Below are positions 33,221 to 42,773 of a DNA stretch of 64,000 bases, piece after piece. The notes beneath the pieces are model-generated. The model did not search any database, was not told where the DNA came from, and saw nothing but the letters and a program-made list of their open reading frames with translations. The stretch comes from Bacteroidales bacterium (GTDB lineage: Bacteria > Bacteroidota > Bacteroidia > Bacteroidales > GCA-2748055): positions 124,001-188,000 of the forward strand of contig JACJXF010000002.1 of the NCBI GenBank assembly GCA_020636775.1. The letters run 5' to 3'. The position numbers and the translations under genes were made by a program. Each line of letters starts with the position of its first letter. The first letter of the stretch is position 1.

Positions 33221-34177
33221 TCACCCAATCCCATTCCATACCATCAGCCAAAACGGAATCGCAAACAAACACACAATATAGCTCACGAAAATAATGCCAC
33301 CTACTTTCCCGATATCACCTCCATAGGTTCTTACCATCAGGATGTGTGCGGTGGCGGGTGCGGTGGCCGACTGGAGAATTAATACCTGGGCGAGCAGCGG
33401 ATAGCTCTGACCGGTTTTTAAAAAGTATAAGGCAGCTACAGTAGCAGCAGGAAGAATGATGAATTTCACAAAAACAATACGAAAGGTATCCCAGAAAGGA
33501 GGAATCTTTCGCATCGACATGGCCAGGGTGGAGCCCAGGACAAAGGTGGCGACAGGCACCGTGGCATTCCCCAGCATGCGACTTGCATCCACTAAAATTT
33601 CGGGAACAAAGCGCTTTCCTCCCGTGAGAACAAGAAGAATACCCAGCAAACTGGCGATAAACGGAGGAGTCACTATTTTCTTAAACAGACTGCCGTTTTT
33701 ACCATCCTTTGTTATCAGAATTTTTCCAACCGACCACATAATTGGATTCAGTCCCATGAGCACTAGAAAGCAAATCAGTGAAAACTCAGGAAACTGATCC
33801 TTAAAAGCAAATTCGCCAATGGGCAGGGCCAGGTAAACAGCATTCTGCATTCCGGACAGGGGAAAGAGAGATTTCTTTTCTTTAATGTTCCTGGCAAATA
33901 AAAGACCGGAGAAAATAAGTCCCCCAAATGCCAGCGCCATGGCTACCAGAGGGGCGTACCACCAATACGTCTGTGCAGCGGGATCAAAACTCTTCATGAT
34001 GGTGGCAAAAATCTGAAGAGGAAGAAAAACCCTGACGACCAGGACCGACAATCCATCAATAAACTCCTCAGTAAACACCTTTTTATAACTCATATATCCG
34101 GCCAGGGATGCAATAAGAAACACTTTGAATATTGCCTGGAAGATGCTGAAAAAGGTCCCTGTGAAGAAGCTTTCCAT
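33221..34177 (-). CDS. AEC (auxin efflux carrier) family permease
   Basis: The protein from ATG 34177 (MESFFTGTFFSIFQAIFKVF) is about 318 aa with some ten hydrophobic helices in two halves, the plan of AEC transporters. Conserved features are the LPxQIFATI segment in helix 2-3, a central cytoplasmic loop, and the second-half motif VPVATFVLGSTLA. Members export or import carboxylates such as malate; the substrate is unknown here. The frame is open to 34324, but the added His/Leu-rich residues come from the 9-bp repeat array and are not native. Confidence 0.88.
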   Translation of the reverse strand: MESFFTGTFFSIFQAIFKVFLIASLAGYMSYKKVFTEEFIDGLSVLVVRVFLPLQIFATIMKSFDPAAQTYWWYAPLVAMALAFGGLIFSGLLFARNIKEKKSLFPLSGMQNAVYLALPIGEFAFKDQFPEFSLICFLVLMGLNPIMWSVGKILITKDGKNGSLFKKIVTPPFIASLLGILLVLTGGKRFVPEILVDASRMLGNATVPVATFVLGSTLAMSMRKIPPFWDTFRIVFVKFIILPAATVAALYFLKTGQSYPLLAQVLILQSATAPATAHILMVRTYGGDIGKVGGIIFVSYIVCLFAIPFWLMVWNGIG

Positions 34178-34239
34178 GATAGGATTGTGGGTGTTGTTGA
34201 AGGGAGCAAAAGTAGGGAAATTTTTTGGAACATGGTGGG

Positions 34240-34442
34240 CGTGAAGGGCGTGAAGGACGTGAAGGACGTGAAGGGCGTAAAGGACGTAACGACCGTAACA
34301 ACTGTGATGGACGTGATGGACCAACCGTAACGACCGTAACGACCGTTACGTCCGTAACGACTGTGATGGTAACAACCGTAACGACCGTAACGACCGTAAC
34401 GTCCGTTACGTCCGTGATGGTAACGACCCCAACTACCGTGAC
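34240..34442. repeat. 9-bp tandem repeat array between the permease and ccsBA
   Basis: About twenty units of a 9-bp motif drift from CGTGAAGGA on the left to CGTAACGAC and CGTTACGTC on the right. Because 9 is a multiple of 3, long spurious open frames run through it on both strands. It fills most of the divergent intergenic region. Confidence 0.85.
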
Positions 34443-34547
34443 TTTTTTCATTCCCAATAAATAAATACCTTTGAGTCTTAAATAAAAGTTGCCATCTTTG
34501 CGTTTCGTAATCTGACTACAATTCAATCTTAAAACTGAATCTTCCAA

Positions 34548-37500
34548 ATGAAAAAATATATCAACTTTCTTTTCTCGATGCGGTTTACCGCGATACTATT
34601 TGTCGTGTTTGGACTTTCAATTGCAACAGCGACATTTATTGAAAATGACTTCGGAACCGACTCGGCCAGGGCAGTAATTTATAATACCAAATGGTTTGAG
34701 CTGGTTCTTTTTCTGGGAATGATCAATCTGATCGTTAATATTTTCAGGGCGAAACTGTATAAAAAGGAAAAACTTCCCATGTTTATTTTCCATATCGCTT
34801 TTGTGGTAATCATTCTGGGTGCCGGTATTACCCGCTATATCGGATTTGAAGGCTCTATTGGTATTCGCGAGGGAGCATCCTCCAATACCGTGGTTTCTGA
34901 TAAGGCATATATTCAGATCGAAGCAAAGCAGGGGGAGAATGTTTATAAACAAGAGGATTATGTTCTCTTTTCCCCCTTAAGGAACTCCCGGTATTCTTCC
35001 AGGCTTGGCTCGGGCGACAAGAAGATTGAAGTAAAGCTTGCTGAATTTATACCGAATGCTTCTGAAACACTGGCTCCTGCAGGTGACGGGGAGCAAGGCT
35101 TTACCATGCAGGAAATGGTGATCTCAGGCGATAACGGTCGCGAAACAGTTATAATGAAGGAAGGGGATGAGAGAAGATTTAAATCCATCTGGATTAGTTT
35201 TAGCGGATCTCAGCACCAGGACGGTGTACGCATCACAAATAATGGTGGTCGTGCCATGATCTCTGCCTCCTTCGATTTTACGGTAATGAGCATGGCCGAT
35301 CAGTCGACCGTGACCTTTAAAGCCGACAGTATCTATCCTTTTCTTCCCATGCACCTCTATAACTTCAACGGGGTGATGGTGGTACCCCAGTCATTTATGG
35401 AGAATGCCATTATCAGGCCCATGAAAAATCCGGGAGCTGAAAAAAATATGTTTATGGATGCTCTTGTATTCAATGTAAGCTCCCAGGGACAGAGCAAACA
35501 ACTCACGGTTTGGGGCAAGAAAGGAGTAATAGGGGAAGCCGCAAGCACAGAAATAGCAGGTTCCAGAGTGGATATTTCATACGGATCCATGGCTGTCAGC
35601 ATTCCTTTTTCCTTGCGACTTGAGGACTTTTTCCTTGAGCGTTATCCTGGATCAAATTCCCCATCCTGGTTTGAAAGTAAGGTAACTCTTTTTGATCCTG
35701 TGAAAAAGATCTCTGAGCCTCACCGCATTTTTATGAATAACGTTCTTATTTATCAGGGATACCGTTTCTACCAGTCCTCCTACGATAACGACGAACACGG
35801 AACCATACTCTCCGTGAATAAGGATTTCTGGGGAACCTGGGTTAGTTATATTGGTTACCTGCTGATGGGACTGGGAATGGCCATGACCCTTTTCAACCCT
35901 AACAGCAGATTCACCCTGCTTTCACGTAAGATTAAAGAAGTTCGCGAGAGTCGCAAATTACTGACGGCATTACTATTCGGACTCTTCATGATGGCCGCTC
36001 CTGCCAATGCGCAGATGAGCAGCCTGCCTCATTTTATTGATCCGGCACACGCCAAATCCTTTGGTGAGCTTCTGGTTCAGGATCACGGGGGAAGGATAGA
36101 GCCGATCAACACGATGAGTTCAGACATTGTAAGAAAAGTTGCCCGGAAAACGGAAATCAATGGATTAAATCCTGATCAGGTTATTCTCGGAATGCTCCAG
36201 GATCCCGGATACTGGCAAACGGTAAGAATGATCAGGGTTTCAAATGACCAGCTTGCCCGCGAGTTAAATCTGGATTCGAAATATGCTGCCTTCCAGGATT
36301 TTCTGAATAACGAGGGCTATGTTTTACAATCGGCTGTTGAACAGGCTTACAGAAAGAAGCCTGCGTACAGAAGCAAGTACGATAATGAGCTGATGAAGGT
36401 GGATGAGAGAGTAAACATATGCTACATGATCTATTCGCAGGGACTTTTAAAAGTATTACCCAAAAAAGATGATGTTACCGGCAAATGGTATACTCCGGTT
36501 GAGGCCGGTCAGGCATTTACCTCTGATGACACAGTTTTCACACGGACCATTTTCCCTGTTTACCTTCAGTCGCTTGATCAGGCTGTTCATTCCGGTGATT
36601 ATACACAAGCCAATGAATATCTTACGTATCTGAAATCCTATCAGCAGAAATATGGTGCCAGTCTCCTTCCGTCTGAAAATACCAGAAAGCTGGAGCTATA
36701 CTACAATAAACTTGGTATTTTTGGCCGTCTGTCGGGAATTTACGGACTAATTGGCTTTGTTTTGCTCATGCTTCATTTTGTTCAGATATTTATGACCCGA
36801 CTGAAGCTGGATAAGATCATTACAGTAGCCAGCTGGCTGGTAATCCTTACATTTATTGCACACACTGCAGGTCTGGCCATGCGCTGGTATATTTCCGGTC
36901 ATGCTCCATGGAGTAACGGATATGAGGCGCTGGTTTATATTTCCTGGGCAACCATTCTGGCCGGACTTATCTTTTCCCGGAAATCAAAAATTACACTGGC
37001 TGCCACCGCAATACTTGCATACCTTATTCTTTTTGTGGCTCACCTCAGCTGGATGGATCCGGAAATCACCAATCTGGTTCCGGTGCTTAAATCCTACTGG
37101 CTCGTAATCCACGTGGCCATTATCACTGCCAGCTATGGCTTCCTTGCCCTGGGTGCTGTTATGGCTGCCATCAACCTGTTCCTCATGATTCTTAAATCGG
37201 AAAAGAGCATGAAGCGTGTGGATCTGGTTATTCAGGAACTGAGCTATATTATTGAAATGACGCTTATCGTAGGGCTTTTCATGGTTTCAATAGGAACTTT
37301 TCTTGGTGGCGTCTGGGCCAATGAATCCTGGGGTCGCTACTGGGGATGGGATGCGAAGGAAACCTGGGCACTGGTAACGGTTATTGTCTACAGCTTTATT
37401 GCCCATATGAGGATGGTTCCCGGCCTGAAGGATATTTATAAATTCAACCTGGCGGCTTTGGTGGGCTTCAGTTCGGTAATCATGACCTACTTCGGGGTAA

Positions 37501-37655
37501 ATTATTATTTATCGGGATTGCATTCCTATGCTGCCGGTGATCCTTTACCAGTACCAAGATTTGTGTATTACACCATTGTAATTGTAACCGTAGTGGCACT
37601 GGCAGCTTATTTCAACCAGCGAAAGCTGGAGAAGCTGGAGCAAAAGCCGGAGTAA
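34548..37655 (+). CDS. ccsBA: ResB-CcsA fusion, cytochrome c assembly (system II)
   Basis: The 1035-aa membrane protein fuses a ResB-like N-terminal part with a C-terminal CcsA part. The ResB-like part has helices at about 9-27, 47-62 and 76-96, a large periplasmic domain to about 425, then another helix. The CcsA part (about 720-1025) has the tryptophan-rich haem-handling motif WGRYWGWDAKETWALV and flanking conserved histidines (HTAGLAMRWY, HVAIITASYG). It would export haem and attach it to apocytochrome c outside the membrane. Fused CcsBA is usual in Bacteroidota and Epsilonproteobacteria. A linker with a signal-like helix and AxA (PANAQ) lies near 480. Confidence 0.95.
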   Translation: MKKYINFLFSMRFTAILFVVFGLSIATATFIENDFGTDSARAVIYNTKWFELVLFLGMINLIVNIFRAKLYKKEKLPMFIFHIAFVVIILGAGITRYIGFEGSIGIREGASSNTVVSDKAYIQIEAKQGENVYKQEDYVLFSPLRNSRYSSRLGSGDKKIEVKLAEFIPNASETLAPAGDGEQGFTMQEMVISGDNGRETVIMKEGDERRFKSIWISFSGSQHQDGVRITNNGGRAMISASFDFTVMSMADQSTVTFKADSIYPFLPMHLYNFNGVMVVPQSFMENAIIRPMKNPGAEKNMFMDALVFNVSSQGQSKQLTVWGKKGVIGEAASTEIAGSRVDISYGSMAVSIPFSLRLEDFFLERYPGSNSPSWFESKVTLFDPVKKISEPHRIFMNNVLIYQGYRFYQSSYDNDEHGTILSVNKDFWGTWVSYIGYLLMGLGMAMTLFNPNSRFTLLSRKIKEVRESRKLLTALLFGLFMMAAPANAQMSSLPHFIDPAHAKSFGELLVQDHGGRIEPINTMSSDIVRKVARKTEINGLNPDQVILGMLQDPGYWQTVRMIRVSNDQLARELNLDSKYAAFQDFLNNEGYVLQSAVEQAYRKKPAYRSKYDNELMKVDERVNICYMIYSQGLLKVLPKKDDVTGKWYTPVEAGQAFTSDDTVFTRTIFPVYLQSLDQAVHSGDYTQANEYLTYLKSYQQKYGASLLPSENTRKLELYYNKLGIFGRLSGIYGLIGFVLLMLHFVQIFMTRLKLDKIITVASWLVILTFIAHTAGLAMRWYISGHAPWSNGYEALVYISWATILAGLIFSRKSKITLAATAILAYLILFVAHLSWMDPEITNLVPVLKSYWLVIHVAIITASYGFLALGAVMAAINLFLMILKSEKSMKRVDLVIQELSYIIEMTLIVGLFMVSIGTFLGGVWANESWGRYWGWDAKETWALVTVIVYSFIAHMRMVPGLKDIYKFNLAALVGFSSVIMTYFGVNYYLSGLHSYAAGDPLPVPRFVYYTIVIVTVVALAAYFNQRKLEKLEQKPE

Positions 37656-37658
37656 ATA

Positions 37659-38723
37659 TTATTCGGGATCAAACCCAAGTCCCGGTAATTCGGTGGTGCG
37701 TAGCACCCCGTTTTCCAGGACTACGGCTCCCTTGCAGGGATCGTCAAGAAGATCGTAATGTCCATCGAGATCGGCATAGCTGATATTGGGTTTTGACAGA
37801 GCAAAGTGCAGGCCTGCTGCAATTGAGATGGCCGATTCATCCATGCAACCTACCATTGACTCCACACCGGCTGCCCGGGCGATGGAGTTAATGCGTATGG
37901 CTTCATTGATTCCACCAACCTTCATAAGTTTGATATTGATCAGGTCGGTGAGATCATTATGGGTGAGGTTTAATACATCGGAAATATTCATCATGCTCTC
38001 GTCAGCCATCACAGGTATATGAACGCTTTTAACCACCTGACCAAGCAGGTCAAGCTGCTCGCGCGGGGTTGGCTGTTCAATCAGGGAAACGTTTGCTGAG
38101 CGCGTCTTTTCCACGAAAAATATTGCATCTTTAAGAGAATAGCCCTGGTTGGCGTCAAAGCGCAATTCGACATCCTCCCCCAGAAGTTCTCTTAGTTTGA
38201 GAATCTTTTCGACGTCCTCTTCCGGCTGCAATCCCCCTTTTATTTTAAAAATGAAAAATCCCTGATTCCGGAGTTCAGAGGCTCTTTTCAGTGTGTCTTC
38301 AACCGACATTATACTGATGGTAATGCTTGTAGGGATAGAAGTTCTGTATCCCCCTAAATATTTGTATAGCGGAATTCCTGCCGATTTGGAAACCAGATCG
38401 AAAAGAAGCATATCGGTCATAGCCAGGGCAGCCGGATGTTTGATGAGTGAGGACCGAAGTTCTTCAAGTATGCGTGCATAACGATGAGGGTCAGCACCAC
38501 GAAGGGCCGGCTCTATATGGAAAGTATAATTTTCCATCACTGAATCGGCCGTCTCTCCTGTAACCCCGGCATCGGGAGCACCACAACCCAATCCGCGGAT
38601 TCCCGAATCAGTTTCAGCGATAAGAAAGAGGTTTGAGCAGGAATGAATCGTTTCATAAGCAATAACGTAGGGCTCGCTAAGCTTCATCTCATGGATACGA
38701 CATTCGGTGCGGAGAATTTTCAT
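37659..38723 (-). CDS. Enolase-superfamily dipeptide epimerase / N-acyl amino acid racemase (DgcA-like)
   Basis: The 354-aa protein has the MLE-subgroup active site: KxK in FKIKGG (about 164), metal ligands Asp in RFDANQGY, Glu in IEQPT and Asp in MADES, and the second Lys in NIKLMKVGG. It resembles L-Ala-D/L-Glu epimerases. The neighbour at 38849-39928 is a DUF1611 protein; in other bacteria this pair (DgcA-DgcN) converts D-glutamate through N-acetyl-glutamate. A D-amino-acid role is therefore a fair inference, but cell-wall dipeptide epimerisation remains possible. A 125-bp gap separates the two. Confidence 0.88.
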   Translation of the reverse strand: MKILRTECRIHEMKLSEPYVIAYETIHSCSNLFLIAETDSGIRGLGCGAPDAGVTGETADSVMENYTFHIEPALRGADPHRYARILEELRSSLIKHPAALAMTDMLLFDLVSKSAGIPLYKYLGGYRTSIPTSITISIMSVEDTLKRASELRNQGFFIFKIKGGLQPEEDVEKILKLRELLGEDVELRFDANQGYSLKDAIFFVEKTRSANVSLIEQPTPREQLDLLGQVVKSVHIPVMADESMMNISDVLNLTHNDLTDLINIKLMKVGGINEAIRINSIARAAGVESMVGCMDESAISIAAGLHFALSKPNISYADLDGHYDLLDDPCKGAVVLENGVLRTTELPGLGFDPE

Positions 38724-38848
38724 GAAAATTTACTCTGGGTTTTCCAGCCCGAAGGTACAAGGATTCGCGGTAATAACTGAGTTATGCTCTTCGAAATTTT
38801 AAATTCTCCCGGGCTGATATTTTAAATGTGAGCTAAAAATATGCAGAT

Positions 38849-39928
38849 TCAGGATTTTTTCAGAAGGGGCAGGATTACTTTCATAAGTCCTTCGGGTCCG
38901 TGTTTGAGCACATCGAAAGCAGGGATTCCGGTTTCCTTCAGGATATTTTCACATGCCGGAAGGATCTCTTCATCTTTCATGTTTTCATGATTCAGGGTTA
39001 TCGCGATTACCTTTTTTCCTGATATCATTTCAATAGCATCAATTTGTTTTTTAAGGGGATGGAGGGGAATGCCCGGAAACCCGTCGTATTCAACTCTTTT
39101 GGGGGCATGCTGGAGGATGACGAAATCGGGTCTTCCGGCCGCCAGTAATTCAAATCCCCCGGGGTATGCGGGATTTAAAAGGCTGCCCTGACCTTCCAGG
39201 ACAACAGCATCCGGTGATTCATTTTTCCAGGCTTCCACAACAGCATGTTCAATCTCCCCCGAAACAAAATCGTTTATCAATGAATCCAGGATGAAGCTGT
39301 ATTTTGCGCCCTGCATCCAGGCTGTTTGCCCGGTGCCAATTAATTCAGCTTTTTTTCCGGCATTCCGGAATCCATGCACGATGATCCATGCGGTGGTGCG
39401 CTTTCCTATGGCCGAATCGGTTCCCAGCACTGCCAGTTTCAGACATGTAACCTTATCGATATCGCCCGTGAAAAAATGAAGATCATTCCGGTTGGGAGTT
39501 TTTCGAATGTCGCGTATGCGCAATCCCTTATAATCTGCCAGTTTTCCAAATTCGGGATCATCGCCCAGAAAATCGTGTAGGCCGGAGTCGATATTGAGTC
39601 CTATTTCCAGGGCCGTGAGAATGTCTTTTCGCTGGGATTTCTCAAAACGTCCGCCATCCGGGGCAATTCCTATTACCATGGTTTTTATTTCGATTCCCTT
39701 TGACAGTGCTGTGACAACAGCATCTTCAACGGATTTTACAACAGGGATACCGTTTTTTCTTCCGTCCAGAACTTCTCCTGCATCCTGTCCGGCATATCCG
39801 GAATCGATTACAGCAATTACATTATACCGGCTTGTGAAACGGACGAGTCCGTGAGCGGTTTTTCCGTTGGGAGTGTTGAATGCTCCCTGGCAGTAAACTA
39901 TGGCGGGGCCGTCGATTGTTTGGTTCAT
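38849..39928 (-). CDS. DUF1611 family P-loop protein (DgcN-like)
   Basis: The 359-aa protein has an N-terminal Rossmann-like domain (VIAVIDSGYAGQDAGEVL) and a C-terminal P-loop-type domain with LGTDSAIGKRTTAW (about 187-200) and the conserved EGQGSLLNPAYPG stretch (about 256-268). This is DUF1611; a characterised group (DgcN) acetylates D-glutamate. It lies between the PLP enzyme and the epimerase on the same strand, suggesting one pathway. Which amino acid is used here cannot be read from the sequence. Confidence 0.85.
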   Translation of the reverse strand: MNQTIDGPAIVYCQGAFNTPNGKTAHGLVRFTSRYNVIAVIDSGYAGQDAGEVLDGRKNGIPVVKSVEDAVVTALSKGIEIKTMVIGIAPDGGRFEKSQRKDILTALEIGLNIDSGLHDFLGDDPEFGKLADYKGLRIRDIRKTPNRNDLHFFTGDIDKVTCLKLAVLGTDSAIGKRTTAWIIVHGFRNAGKKAELIGTGQTAWMQGAKYSFILDSLINDFVSGEIEHAVVEAWKNESPDAVVLEGQGSLLNPAYPGGFELLAAGRPDFVILQHAPKRVEYDGFPGIPLHPLKKQIDAIEMISGKKVIAITLNHENMKDEEILPACENILKETGIPAFDVLKHGPEGLMKVILPLLKKS

Positions 39929-39940
39929 GGTTTTTGAAGG

Positions 39941-40041
39941 TTAAGCGCAATGGCGCAGAGGCGCAATGATTACGCGGTTTTTTTATTCAATATTTTAAAT
40001 CTTTTTGCGCTTACTTTGCGCCATAGCGCCTTTGCGCTTAA
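39941..40041. repeat. Imperfect GGCGC-rich intergenic palindrome
   Basis: TTAAGCGCAATGGCGCAGAG on the left pairs with the complement of the right arm ending in CCTTTGCGCTTAA, through about 30 bp with few mismatches and an AT-rich centre. It nearly fills the gap between two same-strand genes and contains several GGCGC units, like a REP-type element or a transcript-processing hairpin. Confidence 0.7.
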
Positions 40042-40043
40042 CT

Positions 40044-41141
40044 TTATTTCCTCCCGGTAAGCACCGCCACAAAGCGATCGTTATTAAAATCCTCCTTTTT
40101 ATGCATCTCCAGCAGGGCAATCAGACCGGCCGTTGAGGCAGGCAGAACGCTCAATCCCTCTTTATCCTTTAATAATTTTGAAACGTAGCTTAAGCGCGAA
40201 TCAGAAACATCATCGGCCCAACCCTCGCTTGAGTATATAGAGTTGAGGGCAATATCCCCGTCGAAGGAATGCCAGTTTATGAGGGCCTCATTGACTTTGG
40301 TTTCACGTATTGTTTCAGGAGAAAGGTCGGCGCAATAGTCGAGGCCTTTTTTAAATGACAAAATAATGGGATTCTTTTTAAAGGATGATCCGGCAACAAT
40401 TCTGGGGATTCTTGAGGTTTTACCTCTTTTAAAAAGGGTTGCAAAGCCCCGGTGAATGCCTGCCAGCATGGTGCCATTTGATACGGGTGCAGCTACAATT
40501 TTTGGAGCGTCGTGGAGGACATCGTAAATTTCAAAAGCGATTTCCGCATAAGAAATCAGTTGCAAATGCGTGTTGGCTCCTCCGGGATTCGCATCGTAAT
40601 ATTCGCGATCCAGAGCAACCTGCTTGGAATGCTCCACAGCGTCTTCGTAATTTCCCGGAGTACGTACAATGGTGGCTCCCATTTTTTCCATTTCAATGAT
40701 CCGCCTGGTATGATAGGTTTCGGGGATGAAAATGAAACATTTAAGTCCGGCCAGATGAGCCGCCAGAGCAACGGCAACACCGTAATTGCCGCAGGTTGCC
40801 AGTGTAATGGAATCAAAATTACGCCTCAGGGCATCGTGGCACTGGGCAAAGGCAATCCGGTCTTTTTGTGTGCCGGTTGGATTCCCTCCCTCGAATTTAA
40901 TATATAGCTGTCGCAATCCTGTTTCCCGCTCAAGGTTACGGGCCCGTCCCAGACTGGTATCACCAATATCAATGTTTATGATATCCTCAAAAGCTTCCAG
41001 TCGTTCGTTAATGTCGTTGTCGAGGTTGGTAACAATTTTACTTAATTCCTCACTCTCATGGGATACGGATAATCCAAATCCGGATGCACCATCGATCAGG
41101 GAGAAAGGGGAGTTGTTGGTTTGATTGCTTTGAGAATCCAA
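40044..41141 (-). CDS. PLP-dependent fold-type II enzyme, threonine synthase-like
   Basis: The 365-aa protein carries the fold-type II PLP lysine in FEGGNPTGTQKDRIA (about 88-102), the phosphate/substrate loop TCGNYGVAVA, and a glycine-rich end (LPASTAGLIALLEM). Threonine synthases, serine/threonine dehydratases and cysteine synthase relatives share these. It has no N-terminal regulatory domain. With the DUF1611 and epimerase genes downstream it may process the same amino acid, for example a dehydratase, lyase or synthase step; that is inference. It is first of the three genes. Confidence 0.82.
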   Translation of the reverse strand: MDSQSNQTNNSPFSLIDGASGFGLSVSHESEELSKIVTNLDNDINERLEAFEDIINIDIGDTSLGRARNLERETGLRQLYIKFEGGNPTGTQKDRIAFAQCHDALRRNFDSITLATCGNYGVAVALAAHLAGLKCFIFIPETYHTRRIIEMEKMGATIVRTPGNYEDAVEHSKQVALDREYYDANPGGANTHLQLISYAEIAFEIYDVLHDAPKIVAAPVSNGTMLAGIHRGFATLFKRGKTSRIPRIVAGSSFKKNPIILSFKKGLDYCADLSPETIRETKVNEALINWHSFDGDIALNSIYSSEGWADDVSDSRLSYVSKLLKDKEGLSVLPASTAGLIALLEMHKKEDFNNDRFVAVLTGRK

Positions 41142-41355
41142 TTTAATTTGGGGGTATTAAATTTTAGAATGTAACAAATTGTATCCGGAAGGGTTTATTT
41201 TTTTGGAATATATTTTATCAATTTTTTACTTGAAGGAATAGTATAAGCCATATAATATAGAACACAGCTTAAGATACAATTTTCTTCCTCACAAAACACT
41301 TTTTTTAATACCAATCTTTTAGTAATTTGCTTTACTAATTCTAAAGAAATTAAAA

Positions 41356-41877
41356 ATGAAAAAACAAGCTTTTATTTTCCTCGCCATCCTGTCGTTTACA
41401 TCGGTTTCGCTATTCGCACAGACCCTGCAGGAGCAGGCAAAGGCTCTTCCCAGACCTGCCGATTGCGGGGTGGCTGATTATGATGCCTTTAAAAACTCTT
41501 CTTTCACTTTGAAGGACGATGTTGTAAAAACAGATAAGAACTATGAAGAAGTAACCACAGATATTGCCAAATATTCAACTTCTGAAAAGCCGGTTACGGT
41601 TGCGAATGTAAAATCAGATATTTCCCGTGTGAAGTCTGTGAAATCCTCCCTTCAGACCTTCGATGACAAAGTTGTAAAACTTACCGACGATGGGAAGTCG
41701 CTAACGGAGAATGTTACCAAGGTAAAACCCGTAACCAAAATCAAGCCGGCTACCTCGAATACCAAAGATTCCGTAAAGGCTGTGGATCTGAGCCGGGATA
41801 TGTTAAAGGAACTAGGAACCAAGGTGGATGCGGATCTGGAGACGCTGAATGGGCTGCTTTCGAAGGCGGAAGAGTAG
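41356..41877 (+). CDS. Hypothetical exported coiled-coil protein
   Basis: The 173-aa protein has a clear signal peptide (AFIFLAILSFTSVSLFAQ). The mature part is Lys/Val/Asp-rich and almost entirely helical, with heptad-like spacing (DISRVKSVKSSLQTFDDKVVKL) that suggests a coiled coil. One Cys occurs early (PADCGVADYDAF). I do not recognise a family. It lies alone, right before the first 8-bp tandem array. Confidence 0.75.
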   Translation: MKKQAFIFLAILSFTSVSLFAQTLQEQAKALPRPADCGVADYDAFKNSSFTLKDDVVKTDKNYEEVTTDIAKYSTSEKPVTVANVKSDISRVKSVKSSLQTFDDKVVKLTDDGKSLTENVTKVKPVTKIKPATSNTKDSVKAVDLSRDMLKELGTKVDADLETLNGLLSKAEE

Positions 41878-41884
41878 ATTTAGG

Positions 41885-41996
41885 GTAACGAAGTAACGAG
41901 GTAACGGGGTAACGGGGTAAGGAGGTAACGAGGTAACGGGGTAACGAAGTTACGGGGTAACGGAGTAACAGGGTTAAGGGGTTATGGAGTTACGGG
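41885..41996. repeat. 8-bp tandem array (GTAACGRR), 14 units
   Basis: Fourteen contiguous units such as GTAACGAA, GTAACGAG, GTAACGGG and later GTTACGGG. It lies immediately left of the ICMT-like gene and is the reverse complement of the array at 42774-42845. Confidence 0.9.
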
Positions 41997-42050
41997 TGAA
42001 AAGGAAGTAAGGGGTGTAACGAACCCTGAATATTTTTAAATCGGAAACCA

Positions 42051-42722
42051 ATGAAATCCGGATATTTGCTTAAGCAGGTTTTGGGCACATTATTTTTCTT
42101 TTCCCTGATATTTATTAGTGCCGGGAAAATTAACTATTGGCAGGGGCTTGTATATGTTGTCGCAGGTTTAAGTATGATGCTTTTGAATTTTACTGTATTT
42201 CAGGTAGATGCAGAACTATTGAAAGAGCGCTCAAAACCGGGAGAGAACACAAAACAATGGGATAAGAATATATTGGGATTATCGTTACTCGTTACCGTTT
42301 CAATGTATATAATTGCGGGATTGGATTCCGGTCGTTATCACTGGTCTCCACTATTCCCACCCGGATTATACATTTGCGGCTTCCTGTTTACCGTCGCGGG
42401 TCAGCTTATATTCCTGATCGCTCAAAAGCAGAACAGATTTTTTTCCAGTACTGTCAGGATACAAACAGACAGGGGTCATACTGTGTGTGAAACTGGATTA
42501 TACCGTTTTGTAAGGCATCCTGCTTATATGGGTTCAATACTCCAGGCAGTTGGTTTCCCCTTGCTTTTTGGTTCAGTCTGGAGCATTTTACCTGTAACTC
42601 TGTCGGTTATTCTGTTTCTGGTAAGAACCAGTCTTGAAGACAAAACCTTAATCGCTGAGCTGAAGGGATACAAGGAATATACGCAAACAACTCCCTATAA
42701 AATTATACCCTATCTATGGTGA
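42051..42722 (+). CDS. Isoprenylcysteine carboxyl methyltransferase-like integral membrane methyltransferase
   Basis: The 223-aa protein has about five membrane helices and the C-terminal ICMT/PEMT signature: GLYRFVRHPAYMGSILQAVG (about 148-167), then EDKTLIAELKGYKEYTQTTPY. The RHPxYxG and E-xx-L motifs bind S-adenosylmethionine. Bacterial members methylate lipids or small molecules; the substrate is unknown. It is enclosed by complementary 8-bp tandem arrays, an odd context described separately. Confidence 0.88.
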   Translation: MKSGYLLKQVLGTLFFFSLIFISAGKINYWQGLVYVVAGLSMMLLNFTVFQVDAELLKERSKPGENTKQWDKNILGLSLLVTVSMYIIAGLDSGRYHWSPLFPPGLYICGFLFTVAGQLIFLIAQKQNRFFSSTVRIQTDRGHTVCETGLYRFVRHPAYMGSILQAVGFPLLFGSVWSILPVTLSVILFLVRTSLEDKTLIAELKGYKEYTQTTPYKIIPYLW

Positions 42723-42773
42723 TGCCGGACCTTTAAATTAAAAATACATCATATTCCCACGCCAAATCCCATT

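Noticed and set aside
34178..34324. Longer start for the AEC permease at 34324
   Set aside because: The extension (His/Leu repeats) is derived from the 9-bp array; the hydrophobic start at 34177 is typical.
34083..34547. Open frames rich in Val-Thr or Arg-Pro-Ser repeats through 34225-34464 on both strands
   Set aside because: They are produced by the 9-bp tandem array, whose unit length keeps any frame open; no start context or protein-like composition.
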